Shown: positions 47,200 to 58,631 of the stretch, piece after piece | Layout: every line of letters begins with the position of its first letter | Numbering within the stretch: position 1 is the stretch's first letter | Assembly: GCA_025529335.1 (NCBI GenBank) | Contig: JAMYHX010000177.1 | Coordinates: 1 to 64,000, forward strand | Reading direction: 5' to 3' | DNA: 64,000 nt | Origin: Rhizopus sp. PT2906 | Taxonomy: Eukaryota > Mucoromycota > Mucoromycetes > Mucorales > Rhizopodaceae | Notes under the pieces: generated by a model | The model's input: the letters and a program-made list of their open reading frames with translations, nothing else | What the model was told of the DNA's origin: nothing | Databases searched by the model: none | Position numbers and translations under genes: made by a program

Positions 47200-47534
47200 T
47201 ACCAAGCAGAAAGGAGAAGTGCAAAGCAGTTAACAAACCAAGCCTTATACCAAGATTCCCGTCTTCTTCTCAAACTAACATTCAAAAGCATTCATTGAAA
47301 TTTCATCATTTGAAAAAAGCATCTCTCATTCCTAAAAAGCCATACAAACATAAATCACTGCATCGTAAAGCTAGACCTTCACGTATACCCATATTATCTT
47401 CTAGAATCAAAAAACCAGCGTTGTCAAAGCAGCAGCGTCTGATTGATGCTTTTAATAAGCTGCATATTTCTACCAATAAGAAGAATATCACCATGGAAAC
47501 AGTGATACAAGGTTTAAACCAAATGCATGTTTGA
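47196..47534 (+). CDS. Small basic protein with three SxIP motifs, candidate EB1-binding +TIP
   Basis: Intronless frame of 112 residues, strongly basic and Ser/Pro-rich, with no recognised domain. It contains three short motifs that fit S-x-I-P inside basic/proline surroundings: PSLIPRF (about 16-22), ASLIPKK (about 42-48) and PSRIPIL (about 61-67). SxIP in such context is the known linear motif that binds the EB1 end-homology domain at growing microtubule tips. The last 35 residues could form a helix. No homologue is recognised. The motif reading is direct; the function is inferred. The frame is flanked by spacers and is unlikely to be a shadow of another gene. Confidence 0.55.
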   Translation: MIPSRKEKCKAVNKPSLIPRFPSSSQTNIQKHSLKFHHLKKASLIPKKPYKHKSLHRKARPSRIPILSSRIKKPALSKQQRLIDAFNKLHISTNKKNITMETVIQGLNQMHV

Positions 47535-48223
47535 AAAGAAGCAAAATAAAGATGCATGAAGTTTTTTTCTTTACATTGTAACATTTTCAGTCGTTCTTTG
47601 TTCTTATTTAGGAATAATGTGCTGCGTTATGATCATAACATCTAGTGAGCAGGCAATTTTTTTTATTGTGAGCCACATGGTGAGATTAGCGCTTTAAGAT
47701 TACTAAAGCACATTGAAGGAGATGAACCTTGATACTTGCTAGCAAGACGATCTCCACAGAGTTTCCTCTTTTTTTGTGCTCAATTATAAACAAAGAACTC
47801 GTTTCATCTGAATATCATCAGTATTCAATTTTACCAAACAAGAAATAATTATAATAATAACGTTATTGACGCTCTTATCGTTCCTTAATAAAGTCTCTAT
47901 AGCCGACCGCTGGATCAGTATAATTCATTACACCCATCATTGCCTTTTTTGTATATAACAGCATGTTTCAGTTCTTGCAATTTTATCTCTTCTAATCGAT
48001 TCGCTGATAATTCAGTCGTTTTCGCCAAGAAACTCTTCTGTGCGTATAGGTACGGACCTGTAAATCAATCGAAGCCTCACAGCGAACAACTAATTCTGTC
48101 CAATCATTTTATGGAAAAAACGGGCGCTATTCCGGCCAAGTAAAAAGTTTTATAATGAATCAAAAGTATATAAAGGTACCAAGGCTGTTGAACTCTCTTT
48201 TTTTCCATTCAACAGTATAGCCT
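47535..48223. other. Intergenic spacer
   Basis: 3' flank of the small basic gene and promoter of the CotH gene. A frame at 47940-48143 lacks supporting features. Confidence 0.4.
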
Positions 48224-50058
48224 ATGGTGTACCTTAAAAATATAATCTTTTGTGAGTATCTGTTTATGAGCTGCTGGTAATAGATCGATCTAATACTCTT
48301 GTGCTAGTGTTTGGCGCACTGACCTTTGTATGCGCACAAAAAGGGGCAGCAGATAAACACATCAAATACAATGTCATTGGCCTTTTAAGTTCATCACAAT
48401 CAATGGGTGTTATTGTGGATAATGTCACTTATGCTTTGGAACTCAATTCACCTAGCACAATCTTATACACTGGTAGTGCACCTGTGGCTCGTCAAGGTTA
48501 CAGATACACCAAGATTAAAAAATTAGACAACAGTACTATCAACGAACCATTCCTTCGATCTCCTGTAGAAACCGACACAGTGAACGAATTCTTTAATAGA
48601 ACATGGAACAAGAAGCAGATTGCACCATTACCTACTGTATACAAGCCATTGCCGTTTATTCATCGCATCTCTTCTAAACTGCATCAAGAAGGAGAGATCC
48701 CGACCATACATATTATTGCCAACGAAACAGAGGTCGCCCTGTTGCACCGTAATGCATCTCAAGATATAGAGATCAAAACAAACTTATCCTATGTCTCTTT
48801 GAATGACAGTCTATCTTTTCAAAATGTTGGGCTCTCAATTGCAGGTGCCAGTTCTCGAATGATGCCAAAGTCTTCTTACAACCTGAAATTACACAAAAAG
48901 GACAGGATTTACGGATACAGACGTATCAAGTTAAGAGCTATGGCCACTGATTCATCCTACATGCGTGAAAAGCTTGGATATGGCATGGTCAAGTCTTTAG
49001 GTCTCATCTCAACCGACTTCTCCTACTGTCGTGTCTTTTTGAATGACCAAGAAATCGGTCTGTTTGGCTTGATCGAAACATTTCAAGATCCTTGGACTGC
49101 TAATGTATTTGCTGATGGTGACAAAGACTACAAGAGCGGCAATCTCTATCAAGGTGTAGGCGCTGGTACGAACAACACTGGCGGCTTAAACTACCTAAGC
49201 AATTTGACTGCATATGGAGATGGACAATACAAGATAAAGGCTGGCAACAAGGAGGATTATGCTCCTCTTCAAGAGCTGACCAAGTTTATTGCTGATGCAC
49301 CTGTCAATGGTACCGATGCCGTGGATGCTTGGAAGTCAAAAATTGATATGGATTCTGTCATTCGCTCCATGGTTCTTGAAATCCTTAATGCTTACTTTGA
49401 TGGATACATATATAATTCCAACAACTATTACATTTACCCAGATCCTTCGTCCAAGAAATACATCTATATTCCATCAGACTTGGATTTGACCTTTGGCACA
49501 TCTTTTGGTCCAGTAGCGCCTCTTATATCTGGCAATTACTCAACTTTCACGCATATGTATGACCGACCATTGACAAACAAGATGCTACAAGTTCCAGAAT
49601 TCAAACAGCAGTTTGAAGATATGCTGATTAACGTCACCAAGCAACTTATGAATCCTACGGCGACCAATGATCATATCAATAGTCTTGCTGACATGCTTCA
49701 AGAAGATGTTGCTTGGGATGCTGTTGTTCCACGTATGGTCCTCTGGTATAATACGGAGATGTCCAAGATGTTTAATGTGTCAAACGGAAGGATTCCTCCA
49801 GATTTCGATATGGCACCTGCTTTGCGTCAAATTTCTAAATACGGAGGCAATGGACTGTTTGGCAATAATATGGCCGCTTCTGCTGTTTCTCAAGACTTTA
49901 ACAAAACTCTGGATTTTTCCACAATTGTTACAAAGGGTCTTCCTTTCCGTGAAGCGGTCAATGGCCCTACTGGCAATAGCGCTTCCATGGGTGTCAAAGA
50001 ATTTATCAATACTGTCAGTCAGAATACCTTGAAGTTTTTCAATCATTCTAATATATAA
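48224..50058 (+). CDS. CotH-type spore-coat/surface protein kinase-like protein
   Basis: Two exons (48224-48251, 48308-50058) join in frame to 592 residues; the first exon gives only 9 codons and the signal peptide is completed in exon 2 (LFGALTFVCAQ). The CotH domain is clear: SSYNLKLHKKDRIYGYRRIKLRA, SSYMREKLGYGMVKSLG, YCRVFLNDQEIGLFGLIE, LEILNAYFDGYIYNSNNYY and SDLDLTFGTSFG. CotH proteins include bacterial spore-coat kinases and Mucorales cell-surface proteins, some of which are known virulence-associated host ligands. This copy ends in a hydrophilic tail (FFNHSNI) without the hydrophobic stretch of a GPI-anchored protein, so it looks secreted. Many N-glycosylation sites are present. Confidence 0.92.
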
Positions 50059-50499
50059 CACTATATATCACTCTAATATATAGCACCAACATTTTATCGC
50101 ACAATAGCCGGATCAATAAAGAAAAGGACTGTTTTTTTTATCATCTGTACAGACCGAACACGCGACGCATGCATGAGCACACATGTTTTATTGCCACTGT
50201 TGTACCTTGGTCCCGTTTTACTCTCTTTTTTTTCTTATATTCATAACAATATTGTACCTTCAATAAGAACCTCTAGGTACATTCAAAAATAAACATTTTC
50301 TTAATAGCATTGCACTAGGACCTGTTCACTAACGCTTGATCTTGCATTAGGACATGAACAATAATACCGTTACCGCACTTACTACCAACCTTTCATCCTG
50401 CCGTGCACCTTTACCAGTTGACTCAGCTTACCGTACCTGCCAAACATGCAGAGAATAAGTTGCAGCCACACGACACAGACGTCGAGCTGAACAAGAAGA
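50059..50499. other. 3' flank of CotH and left edge of the transposon block
   Basis: Begins with ordinary 3' flank containing AATAAA near 50115. Two imperfect copies of a GCAnTAGGACnnG-like string at about 50312-50327 and 50344-50356 precede the Helitron reading. No Helitron 5' end could be fixed. Confidence 0.35.
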
Positions 50500-52110
50500 G
50501 CAGGAAGGCAGATCAGTAAGACGCAGGGGAAGACCTAGAATAGAACCTTCTCAGACCATTCCTGCTGCTTATATCTCGCAGCTTTCTCGCCTTCACCCTT
50601 TGGACCTTGTACAAATGAACAAGGAATGTCTCCACAGTCATGCCTTGCACTGGATCGATATGAGGCAAGATACATCTTCGATGAGAAATCCAACCTGGGA
50701 GTCATGCTGCAAGCAGGGATCAGTCCAGCTGTAGCTCTTGCCTGATCCACCTGAGTACTTGAAGAACTTGCTTGCAAGTACAGACACTCAGAGCCGTCAC
50801 TTCAAGGACAATCTTCGTCAGCATAACCCTGCCTTTGTGTTTACCTCTTTGGGTTGTGACGTTGTCTCAGCTGAGGAGCGTAATGCCAACAATAACAGAG
50901 GTGGACTTAACGCATTCCAAATCCATGGCGCTCTTTGCCACTGCCAGGGGCCATTTATTCCTTATGAGGGCAGCGAACCATCCTACGCCTAACTCTACAT
51001 ATATGATCCATCTTTCGCTACACAAAGAAGATCCGAAAGAAACGAAAATCTTAATCTCGAGATCATAGCGGAGTTATCTATTATGCTTTCTCATTGTAAC
51101 CCTTTTTCACGCATATATCGCCAAGCACATGAGATTTTAAGCAGAAACGAGAACACAAGTACGGACGGAGATTTGAGCAATAACACCAATGACCACAATG
51201 AAAGCAACAACTCGCCTTACATTATCATCAGTTCTTCAATGGGAATGAGATTAATCGAAGGGAGCGACAGACGTACTACCAATTGTCCTACAACGGAGGA
51301 AGTCGCTGCTGTCATACCAATTGAGTATAGTGATCGAAACTTCAGAGGTATTATACTTGCCCTAAGAAAAAGAAATCATAATGACAACATTCGTCAAAGC
51401 TATGACTTTGACCAGCACTTTCAAAGAATCAGTCAAACGCATGCTGCATACATGCCCACCCACTATGTCCTTTTATTTTCTCTGGAACCTACGGATGGCA
51501 TTGGGGCATGTGCCTTTCCTCCTCCTCCTCTTTCTTCTCCACCGCTACGAATGAAGAAGTAATTTTAACAAGGCAAAGAGATCGCCTATCTAAGCGCGCT
51601 TACTATAGATTCAGATTGCATCTGAGAGGAGAGCATGAGTTTCCTGTTAATTTTTATGCAAAAAAAAAAGCTCTTTCAGCAATAGTATTCGTATGATTGT
51701 CGTACGAATTAGCAGATATATGCTTCAGTCTCGCCTAGCCAATAAGCCAGATGGCCCATTAGAGCTTATATCTCGGTTTACGCTGTCAGCACAAGAAGGC
51801 GAATTGTCATTCACTTTAACAAGAAAGCAATTTCCTGTTAAATTATGCTTTGCTATGACCATCAACGAATCCCAAGGACAGTCATTGAAATATGTGGGCG
51901 TCGACCTAAGGCAATCACCATTTATGCATGGTCAGCTATAAGTCGCTCTTTCAAGAGTCACCTCTCTTTCCGGCATTTCAGCCCTTCTGCCAGAAAGCTC
52001 AAATACAACCAACAATGTTGTCTATCCAGAGCTGTTACTTCACTAATATGGCCGCCTACGACCATCAAACAAACTTATGCCTACAATTATGAATTCTTTA
52101 TGACTATATC
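50500..52110 (+). mobile_element. Decayed Helitron: Rep/helicase gene with internal deletion
   Basis: The first part reads in one frame (50500-51480) as the Helitron helicase-like N-terminal region: SQLSRLHPLDLVQMNKECLH, LLPDPPEYLKNLL, RHFKDNLRQHNPAFVFTSLG, FQIHGALCHCQGPFIPYEG, then LYIYDPSFAT and RIYRQAHEIL. It is broken by TAG at 50732 and TAA at 50990. A frameshift near 51485 continues with YYRFRLHLRGEHEF. From about 51700 the reading jumps to the extreme C-terminal helicase part: FTLTRKQFPVKLCFAMTINESQGQSLK, HGQL, a TAA at about 51939, VALSRVTSLSGI and the end NVVYPELLLH. The central Rep and most helicase motifs are gone. The copy cannot code for a working transposase. Confidence 0.85.
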
Positions 52111-52606
52111 GTTCTTTTCAACACGTAAATCTTTACGAATAACACTTTTTGCAAGCAGCCTTGATTCTGAGTGTCAAAGTATCCAATGAAGAGTGTGGAT
52201 TTCTTTTGATACGCTTTTTGAGCTTTGACCAGTATTACTCAATTGGATAGAGGAAAGGAGAGTATGGAGGCATAAACAAAGGTTTATAACCTCTACTCTC
52301 GATCGCATCTACGGCATACTGGTAATGATGAATTCTGCAATTGTTTGTAACAATATCATAGTCATGCTTGCTGGGCTTGTTCAAGACATCCATCACATTT
52401 CGAACAAAACTTACAACATGATATATAGTTGTGCCTTTATTGGTTTTTCTTTTTTAAAGTTGTCAATCTTAGCCTACAATAGTATATCAGTGACTGCAGA
52501 ATTAAAGCAAATAATATCAATAGAACGTTGTCTTGATTTCTTTCTCTTTGCTCTTATTATACTCCTTCGTGCCTCGTACACCTATTTACCCTGATGTGGA
52601 GCAATG

Positions 52607-55306
52607 AATTGCTCTAAAAAAGCGCACAAAATCAGAAAATGCCCAATCCAATGATAACACAGAAGCCTTACGTGCCCAGAATTCAAAAAGAACTGGTAAA
52701 AAGAAACACTTAATGTATTTTTAACGTCTTGCAAGCTAATTTGCATAAAGGTACCAAGAGAAAAGGCACTTCTGATGTAATAAACGCAAAAAAGGACGTA
52801 AAGAGAAGACGCCAGGTAGCTACCTCCGAAGCATCATCCTCTACAAGCAGAATAATCTGTAGTTATTGCCAAGAGGAGGGACACAAATCTGCAAGAAGTC
52901 GCGCCTGTAGGAATTACAACCTGAAATTAAAGGAGCTTCTACAAATCAAACTTGGCTCAAGTTATCAAAGGTATACTGTTTCCATTCCTTTTGCAAGCTT
53001 CTGTAGAAAGGCCCCTAAAAAAGCCAACTCATTGGAGAAGATCAAAGCAATATCAGGTTCTATCAGGGAAGTGATATTGAAAGCTCAGCTGTTTGTGAAT
53101 TACTTCATTTTGAAACACCCAAACAAGTTGATCAATGACTTTTTTAAACAAAACTTTTGGTATACCGTTTCCAGAATTGTTCGTGCTGGTCCATATAAGA
53201 TCAAGTCCATTTTAAATGACTATCGAAACAGATAGAAGGAAAGGCAGAATGAAGAAGATTTGGACGCTGATCAACTGACAAGTTCATTTGTTTATCTATC
53301 CTCCAGTACCACAAATGGTAGCTTGTTCGTAGAAGAGAATGGATTAAGAAACTATGGACAATCTCTGTCAACTGCCTGCGAAACTGTTACAACAAGTTAT
53401 AATAATTACTATATTGAAAATTTCGAAAATATTATATGTAATTACTTCATCTATTCCCTGAGGAGAAAGTATCCGGTAAGCGACAACAAAACAAAAAAAA
53501 GTTGTCTAATGCATTCATATTAACCTGCGTGTTTTAGAATGTAAAGATTGGTTGCCTTAAAAACTTGGTGTATAACCATGTATATGATGAAGTACTCGTA
53601 CATTCTGAACCATCCTCTATACTTGATGGAATACTTTGCCTTTTTGACTCGGATGTGGCTTCTAGTCTTTCCAGTTTTTTGAATCCCTTAATTCTAGAAA
53701 TGAAGAATTGTATGCCCACGCTTCCAGTGTCGAAAGTAAGCTTAAATAATGGACCTTTCAAAATCCTACCTATCTTAAGGCATATTCTAGAAAAGTATGA
53801 AAATTTGAATATGGCTCAACCTTCTCAAGATGCTAAAGGCAGTGTCAGCAAGTTCATGCCTCCCAGACTTTTTGGTTTGTTTCCAAATCCCGGATTAGGC
53901 TAGCGATTTATAAAAATCGACACTCAGAATCTCACAGGCATTTTCCCCGGGGCAAAACAAGAAAAACAAATCAACGAGTCTCCATTTGATCATAACCAAA
54001 GACAATTCTTCCAAACGTTTGATTTTAAAAAGCTGGGATTTCGAAGGTATCACTGTTAGGTAGTTTTATATTTAATTTATTAATGATAATCATGTGGTTG
54101 GGAAGAGCTCAAAAATATGCCCGAGCAAACAGGAAGGATGTTTCTTAATGGAATGCACACCGATGGTTATACATGTAGAGTTTTGTTTTGTAGAAAGGTG
54201 CTTCCGTCATCAGCAGCAGATGGTGTTTCTCTAGAACTGAGTGATTTTACGACCGACAAAGTAGATAAATATTTTCGTCCATGTACTGTGGACCCAGGAA
54301 GAAAGGATGCCTTCGTCTCTTATCACGGAGGCACCGACGTACGCCGCCTGTCCTCTGCTGAGTACTACAGTATGAGTGGAACTGTAAACCACCAGAAAGT
54401 ACAACAAGGTCGTAAGCAAAGCTTAGGTATCGAAAGAATTGAAACAAATATACCTTCGCCAAAAACTGCATCCATTCAACAATACATGCTATACCTAGTT
54501 TATATATTGCAACACACGGACGCTTTATTTAACTTTTACAATTCTGAGATTGCAAAACTAAAATGGCTAAATTATATTGGATCACAAACAGTCATTCAAG
54601 AAAGCATAAATATATTATTGAATGGTGGCAAGAAATACAATAAATCACGAAGAAAAAAATACAAAGAAGAGCAGAAAAAAAGGAGAAAAGCTCCAAGGCC
54701 GGCGGAACACACATCTCCTATCACACTATCCGAAAGATATATACTCTTTTTCTATTTCTTTTTAGTACAATCTAAGCGTTATTCGTATCTTACAGAAGGA
54801 AGAATAAAACTCGTTTTGAAGAAGGCGACTGCAAAAAAATGCCTCTTGTTATCTTTAGTGATAGTCTGAGAAATAAAGACCATGTTAAGTTTAAAGGTCT
54901 TCGACGTGGCGTCTCCAATAAGATTTGCAGACAACTAAAGCGCAGAGAGGAACTTGGAGAGTTGTTGCTTCTGGATATCAATGAATATAAACCTCAAAGG
55001 TTAGTATAACAATGATCATAGATCATACATTCTAAACAATATCCCTCTAGACCTGTAACTCTTGCTTTAAGCAAGAGTTAGAGAATCTGAAGCGTGGAGG
55101 AGGTGACGATGTCAAAAAAATCCATCAAGTATTAAAGTGCAAAAGTTGTAATATTTTTTTGGAATCGTGATGTTATGGCCGCCAAGAATATGTTGACCAT
55201 TGCTCGATCTATCTGGATTAGTCATGGTCGACCCAATGTCTTCAAAAGACAACTCGCCACCTCCAATGTGGTTGCCTCGTCCCACTCTGGTGAGGCGCTG
55301 GCTTGA
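52607..55306 (+). pseudogene. Decayed Fanzor (eukaryotic TnpB/IS605-OrfB-like) gene
   Basis: The order of parts is that of a Mucoralean Fanzor. An N-terminal Lys/Arg-rich segment (exon to 52695, then 52751-53475) carries a CCHC knuckle, ICSYCQEEGHKSARSRAC, then a WED-like beta region and helical segment. Exon 53538 onward carries PNPGLG, RFIKIDTQN and a hydrophilic stretch. The nuclease part at 54117-54869 has MHTDGYTCRVLF, RuvC-I VDPGRKDAF (Asp codon 54291-54293) and LSSAEYYSMSG; then PLVIFSDSL and LLLLDINEYKPQR (to 54999). A zinc finger follows with CNSC (55054-55065) and CKSC (55138-55149), and RuvC-III NRDVMAAKNM (Asp codon 55169-55171). In-frame TAGs at 53233 and 53901 and at least three frame changes mean this copy is not intact. 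Several GT-AG introns are recognisable. Confidence 0.82.
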
Positions 55307-55671
55307 AGATTTTACAGGTAAAAAAAATCTCATATTCAACTTGTCTGAAAACTAACTTTTGTTTGTCTGAATATCCATTTTTTTTTTTGAATTTAAAGTG
55401 TAAAAACTGTAAACTAAACAAACCCCTTTTTTATCCCTTCTATTGTTTTTTTTTTTTCGACATATACTTATATAACATAACCTGTTCAGTGTGTATTATG
55501 ATTATAGGCGTTGGTAATAAGCTTTTTTATATATTCGGTTTTCTAACAGAGTGTGGTTCAAATGCTCAATTGAAGGGAGCTTAGACTGTCAAGAGCGTAG
55601 GTTAAAATTTTCAATCGTTCTTTGTCCTGGGCACTGATTTTTAGGACCATTTTCTCTTTATTTTGTTTATA
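55307..55671. other. Right flank of the Fanzor copy
   Basis: AT-rich sequence with T runs at about 55380-55390 and 55447-55460. In Fanzor/TnpB loci the guide RNA is usually encoded at or beyond the 3' end of the nuclease gene, so a guide RNA relic would lie here, but no convincing fold or element end was found by eye. Confidence 0.4.
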
Positions 55672-55968
55672 ATGTCAAACGTGAAAGCAATCTATTCCAC
55701 TCCTAATTGTAATAAAGTATTTGAAATACAACAAGATTCAACAGCCATAGAAAATATAACAGGCTCAATTTTGCAATTAAAGGATCAGCTGAATGAGTTT
55801 TTGACACAAATTATGGAAAAGGAAACATTACCAACTAATACTACTACCACAAAAGACGATATTGAAGAACAAGAAGAAGATGAAGACGGAGACAGTCCAA
55901 TGAGCATAGATAGACCAGATGCTCCAGAAAAGCAAAATGTAAAAAAGCCCAAGATTAACGAAAAATAA
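55672..55968 (+). CDS. Small acidic protein, Gon7-like KEOPS/EKC subunit (tentative)
   Basis: Intronless frame of 98 residues. A short beta-like start (VKAIYSTPNCNKVFEIQ) is followed by one helix with ILQLKDQLNEFLTQIMEKE and an acidic, disordered tail ending in KKPKINEK. This size and order fit Gon7, the small subunit of the KEOPS/EKC complex that makes the t6A base of tRNA. Gon7 proteins are poorly conserved, so the call is weak on sequence grounds. An in-frame upstream ATG (55663) adds three residues. Confidence 0.5.
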   Translation: MSNVKAIYSTPNCNKVFEIQQDSTAIENITGSILQLKDQLNEFLTQIMEKETLPTNTTTTKDDIEEQEEDEDGDSPMSIDRPDAPEKQNVKKPKINEK

Positions 55969-56791
55969 AAAGTTACGAGTATGAATCGTTTGGTGAAACA
56001 TATAAATCAGGGTCTCTCAATATATAATTCATTTCTTATTTTGAATAATCATCGAACCATTTCGCACATTCATTTATTACCAATGTTATTATTATGATCT
56101 GGTTACTATGGTAATTATTACAGAGCGCATACATATCACACAATGGAGCCCGTCATCCGATTTGATGATGTCCATATTTGAACATGCTGCCATAAAGCAT
56201 GTGAGACCAACAATATACTCTCTTTTATTAAAATGTAATTGTCCATGGTTAACTACCATACAGGTTTTGTTTATTTACCTGCAGCGTCATCCTTACCATC
56301 CAATATACCGGCTGATTATACCAAAATATTTGTTTTGCCTCGGAAAGTAGAGTGACTGAATGATACCAACATTATTTTATGCAAAAACCTCTCTCTTTTT
56401 TTTTTTTTTTCTTGGTTACAATTAAATGATTAAGTAATGGATTATTCAACGTGGATTACATAAAGCTTGCACCACATTAACACCATCACCATGGTTACTT
56501 TGTAACATTTTCTACCCTGTTTTTCCTTTTTTCCCTTTGATATAGGGTATAGCCTATCTTTTGGTCTCTTTGTGTTGTTCATTAAGTAGGAATGTTACAC
56601 AGCAGACATGTTTCACGGTTCCCTTGGAAGGCCCTGAATTAGGTAATTGTTCCTTGGTTCACAATTTTCTCTTCATAAGCATTATCATGAAAGAACAGAA
56701 CACGAGAGAAAAAAAAAGATATTTAAGTAGCTCATTTCTCCTTCCTTTTTCTTTCTTTCTTCAGTCTTGCAAAAAACAACTTTTTATTTAT
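55969..56791. other. Intergenic spacer before the chitinase gene
   Basis: Contains the chitinase promoter and leader, with T/C-rich runs at 56395-56412 and 56740-56765. The frame 56108-56350 shows no known domain. Confidence 0.4.
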
Positions 56792-58482
56792 ATGAAGCTC
56801 TCTTCTGTCTTATCTCTTGTTGCCACCGTTGGCCTTTGTCTCCTACATTCCGTCTCAGAGGCATCACCTATTGCTTCTTTACAGGAACGTGCTGCATCCT
56901 CTAACAAGGTTATTGTGGGGTAAGATAGATCTTTCTTTACCAGAACAAAATGTTTATCTATTTCCATAGATACTTCCCCAACTGGCTCTATGGTCGCTAT
57001 CCTCCTTCTCAGATTGACTTTTCAAAGTATACTCATATCTATTATGCTTTCGCCATCCAGAACACTCCTACTACTCCTACGTGGGCTGATTCTGGTGTAT
57101 TCGACAGTAAGCTCAATTTGTCTAGTTTTTTATATTTAATCTCACCTGTTAACACTAGCCTATGTCGCATATGGATTCCCAAAACTGCTTTCATTAGCTC
57201 ATGCTGCAGGAACCAAGGTCATGGTTAGTGTTGGTGGTTGGTCAGGCTCCACTCAGTTCTCTACTATGGCTGCTTCTCAATCCAACCGTAAGGCATGGAT
57301 TGATTGGAATGTCAACTTTATCAAGCAATACAACACGGATGGTGTGGATATCGATTGGGAGTAAGTTACATCTATAACGTCAAAGAAACAAAATCTCATA
57401 TATAGCATAGATATCCCACTGCAAAGGGTGCAGGTTGTAATGCTGTCAATCCCAATGACGTCCAAAACCTCAACTCGCTTGTAAAGGAGCTTCGTGCTGC
57501 CCTGGATGAAAACTTCCCCAACGACCACAAGGAAATCACAATGGCTGTTCACATCACACCTTTTGGTGGTGACACACCTGTCAAGGATGTATCCGGATTT
57601 GTTCCCTATGTTGATCGTTTCCATATCATGGCCTTTGATGTCAATGGTGCTTGGAACAGTACAAGTGGCCCCAACGCACCTTTCCATAACGCACCTGGAT
57701 TTGGTTATCCTGCAGGTTTCGTTGAAGGTATTGAATCATGGAAAGCAGCTGGTGTACCTTACAACAAAATTGCTGGTGGTGTTGCCTTTTATGGTCGTGC
57801 TCAAACCTTGACTGTCAGCAGTGCACCCGAGACACAGTACAACCCAGCAGTGTCTCCTAATCCTCCCTTGGGTGATTCTTTGGATGGCCCTTGGCAAGAT
57901 GCTTATTGTCCTTCTGACACCACAGTCGCTTCAGGTGTCTGGAGATGGAGCAACCTCCGTTCACAAGGTGTACTCCAAACACCTACTACTGCTGCCTCTC
58001 CTTGGATCCGTCACTTTGACAATGTCACTCAAACTCCTTGGTTGTATAACCCTACGAACAAACAATACATCTCTTATGACGACCCCATCTCTCTTGGTGT
58101 CAAGGCCAAGTATGCTATTGACACTGGCTTAGCTGGTCTCTTTGCTTGGAGCGTTGAAGAAGAGAACGGCGAACTCTTGAGTGCTATTGCCCCCGTCATC
58201 GCCAATAACCCTCCCCGTACACCTATCGGTACAGCTACCCCTACAGCCACAGCCACGGCCACGGCTACTGGTACCAAGACTACGACTGCAGGAACGTCTA
58301 CTCCTACCTCTTCTGGTGGATGTGATGGTGTTCCTACCTGGAATGCTTCCACAGCTTATACTGGTGGCAGTCAAGTGGTATATAACGGCGAATTGTACAA
58401 GGCTCAATGGTGGACTCAAGGCGAAACTCCCTCATTGAATGGTCCCAGCTGGGGTGCTTGGGTTCCTGTCAAGGCTTGCTAA
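56792..58482 (+). CDS. Secreted GH18 chitinase with C-terminal chitin-binding module
   Basis: Four exons (56792-56919, 56970-57106, 57159-57360, 57411-58482) join in frame to 512 residues. A signal peptide (LSLVATVGLCLLHSVSEA) is followed by the GH18 barrel: YFPNWLYGR, KVMVSVGGWSGS and the catalytic DGVDIDWE at about 150, split by intron 3 at the glutamate codon. A Thr/Pro/Ala linker rich in TATATAT leads to a CBM5/12-type module with WNASTAYTGGSQVVYNGELYKA and WWTQGE. It should hydrolyse chitin outside the cell, in wall remodelling or feeding. Its 3' end lies about 150 bp from that of the convergent E2 gene. Confidence 0.96.
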
Positions 58483-58631
58483 TATCCCTCCCTTCTTTCT
58501 CTTTAAATAGAAATGATATTTATTTTATAACTTAATCGCTATTCTCGGTTTTTTACAAGATTTATTTATTGATTCTTTTTGTCTCATTAATTATAGTATA
58601 GATGCAAATGATTGATATTGAGTTGGGTGTT

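Noticed and set aside
47940..48143. Frame upstream of CotH
   Set aside because: No recognised domain and it lies in the probable CotH promoter.
56108..56350. Plus-strand frame of 80 codons between Gon7-like gene and chitinase
   Set aside because: No domain or splice support.
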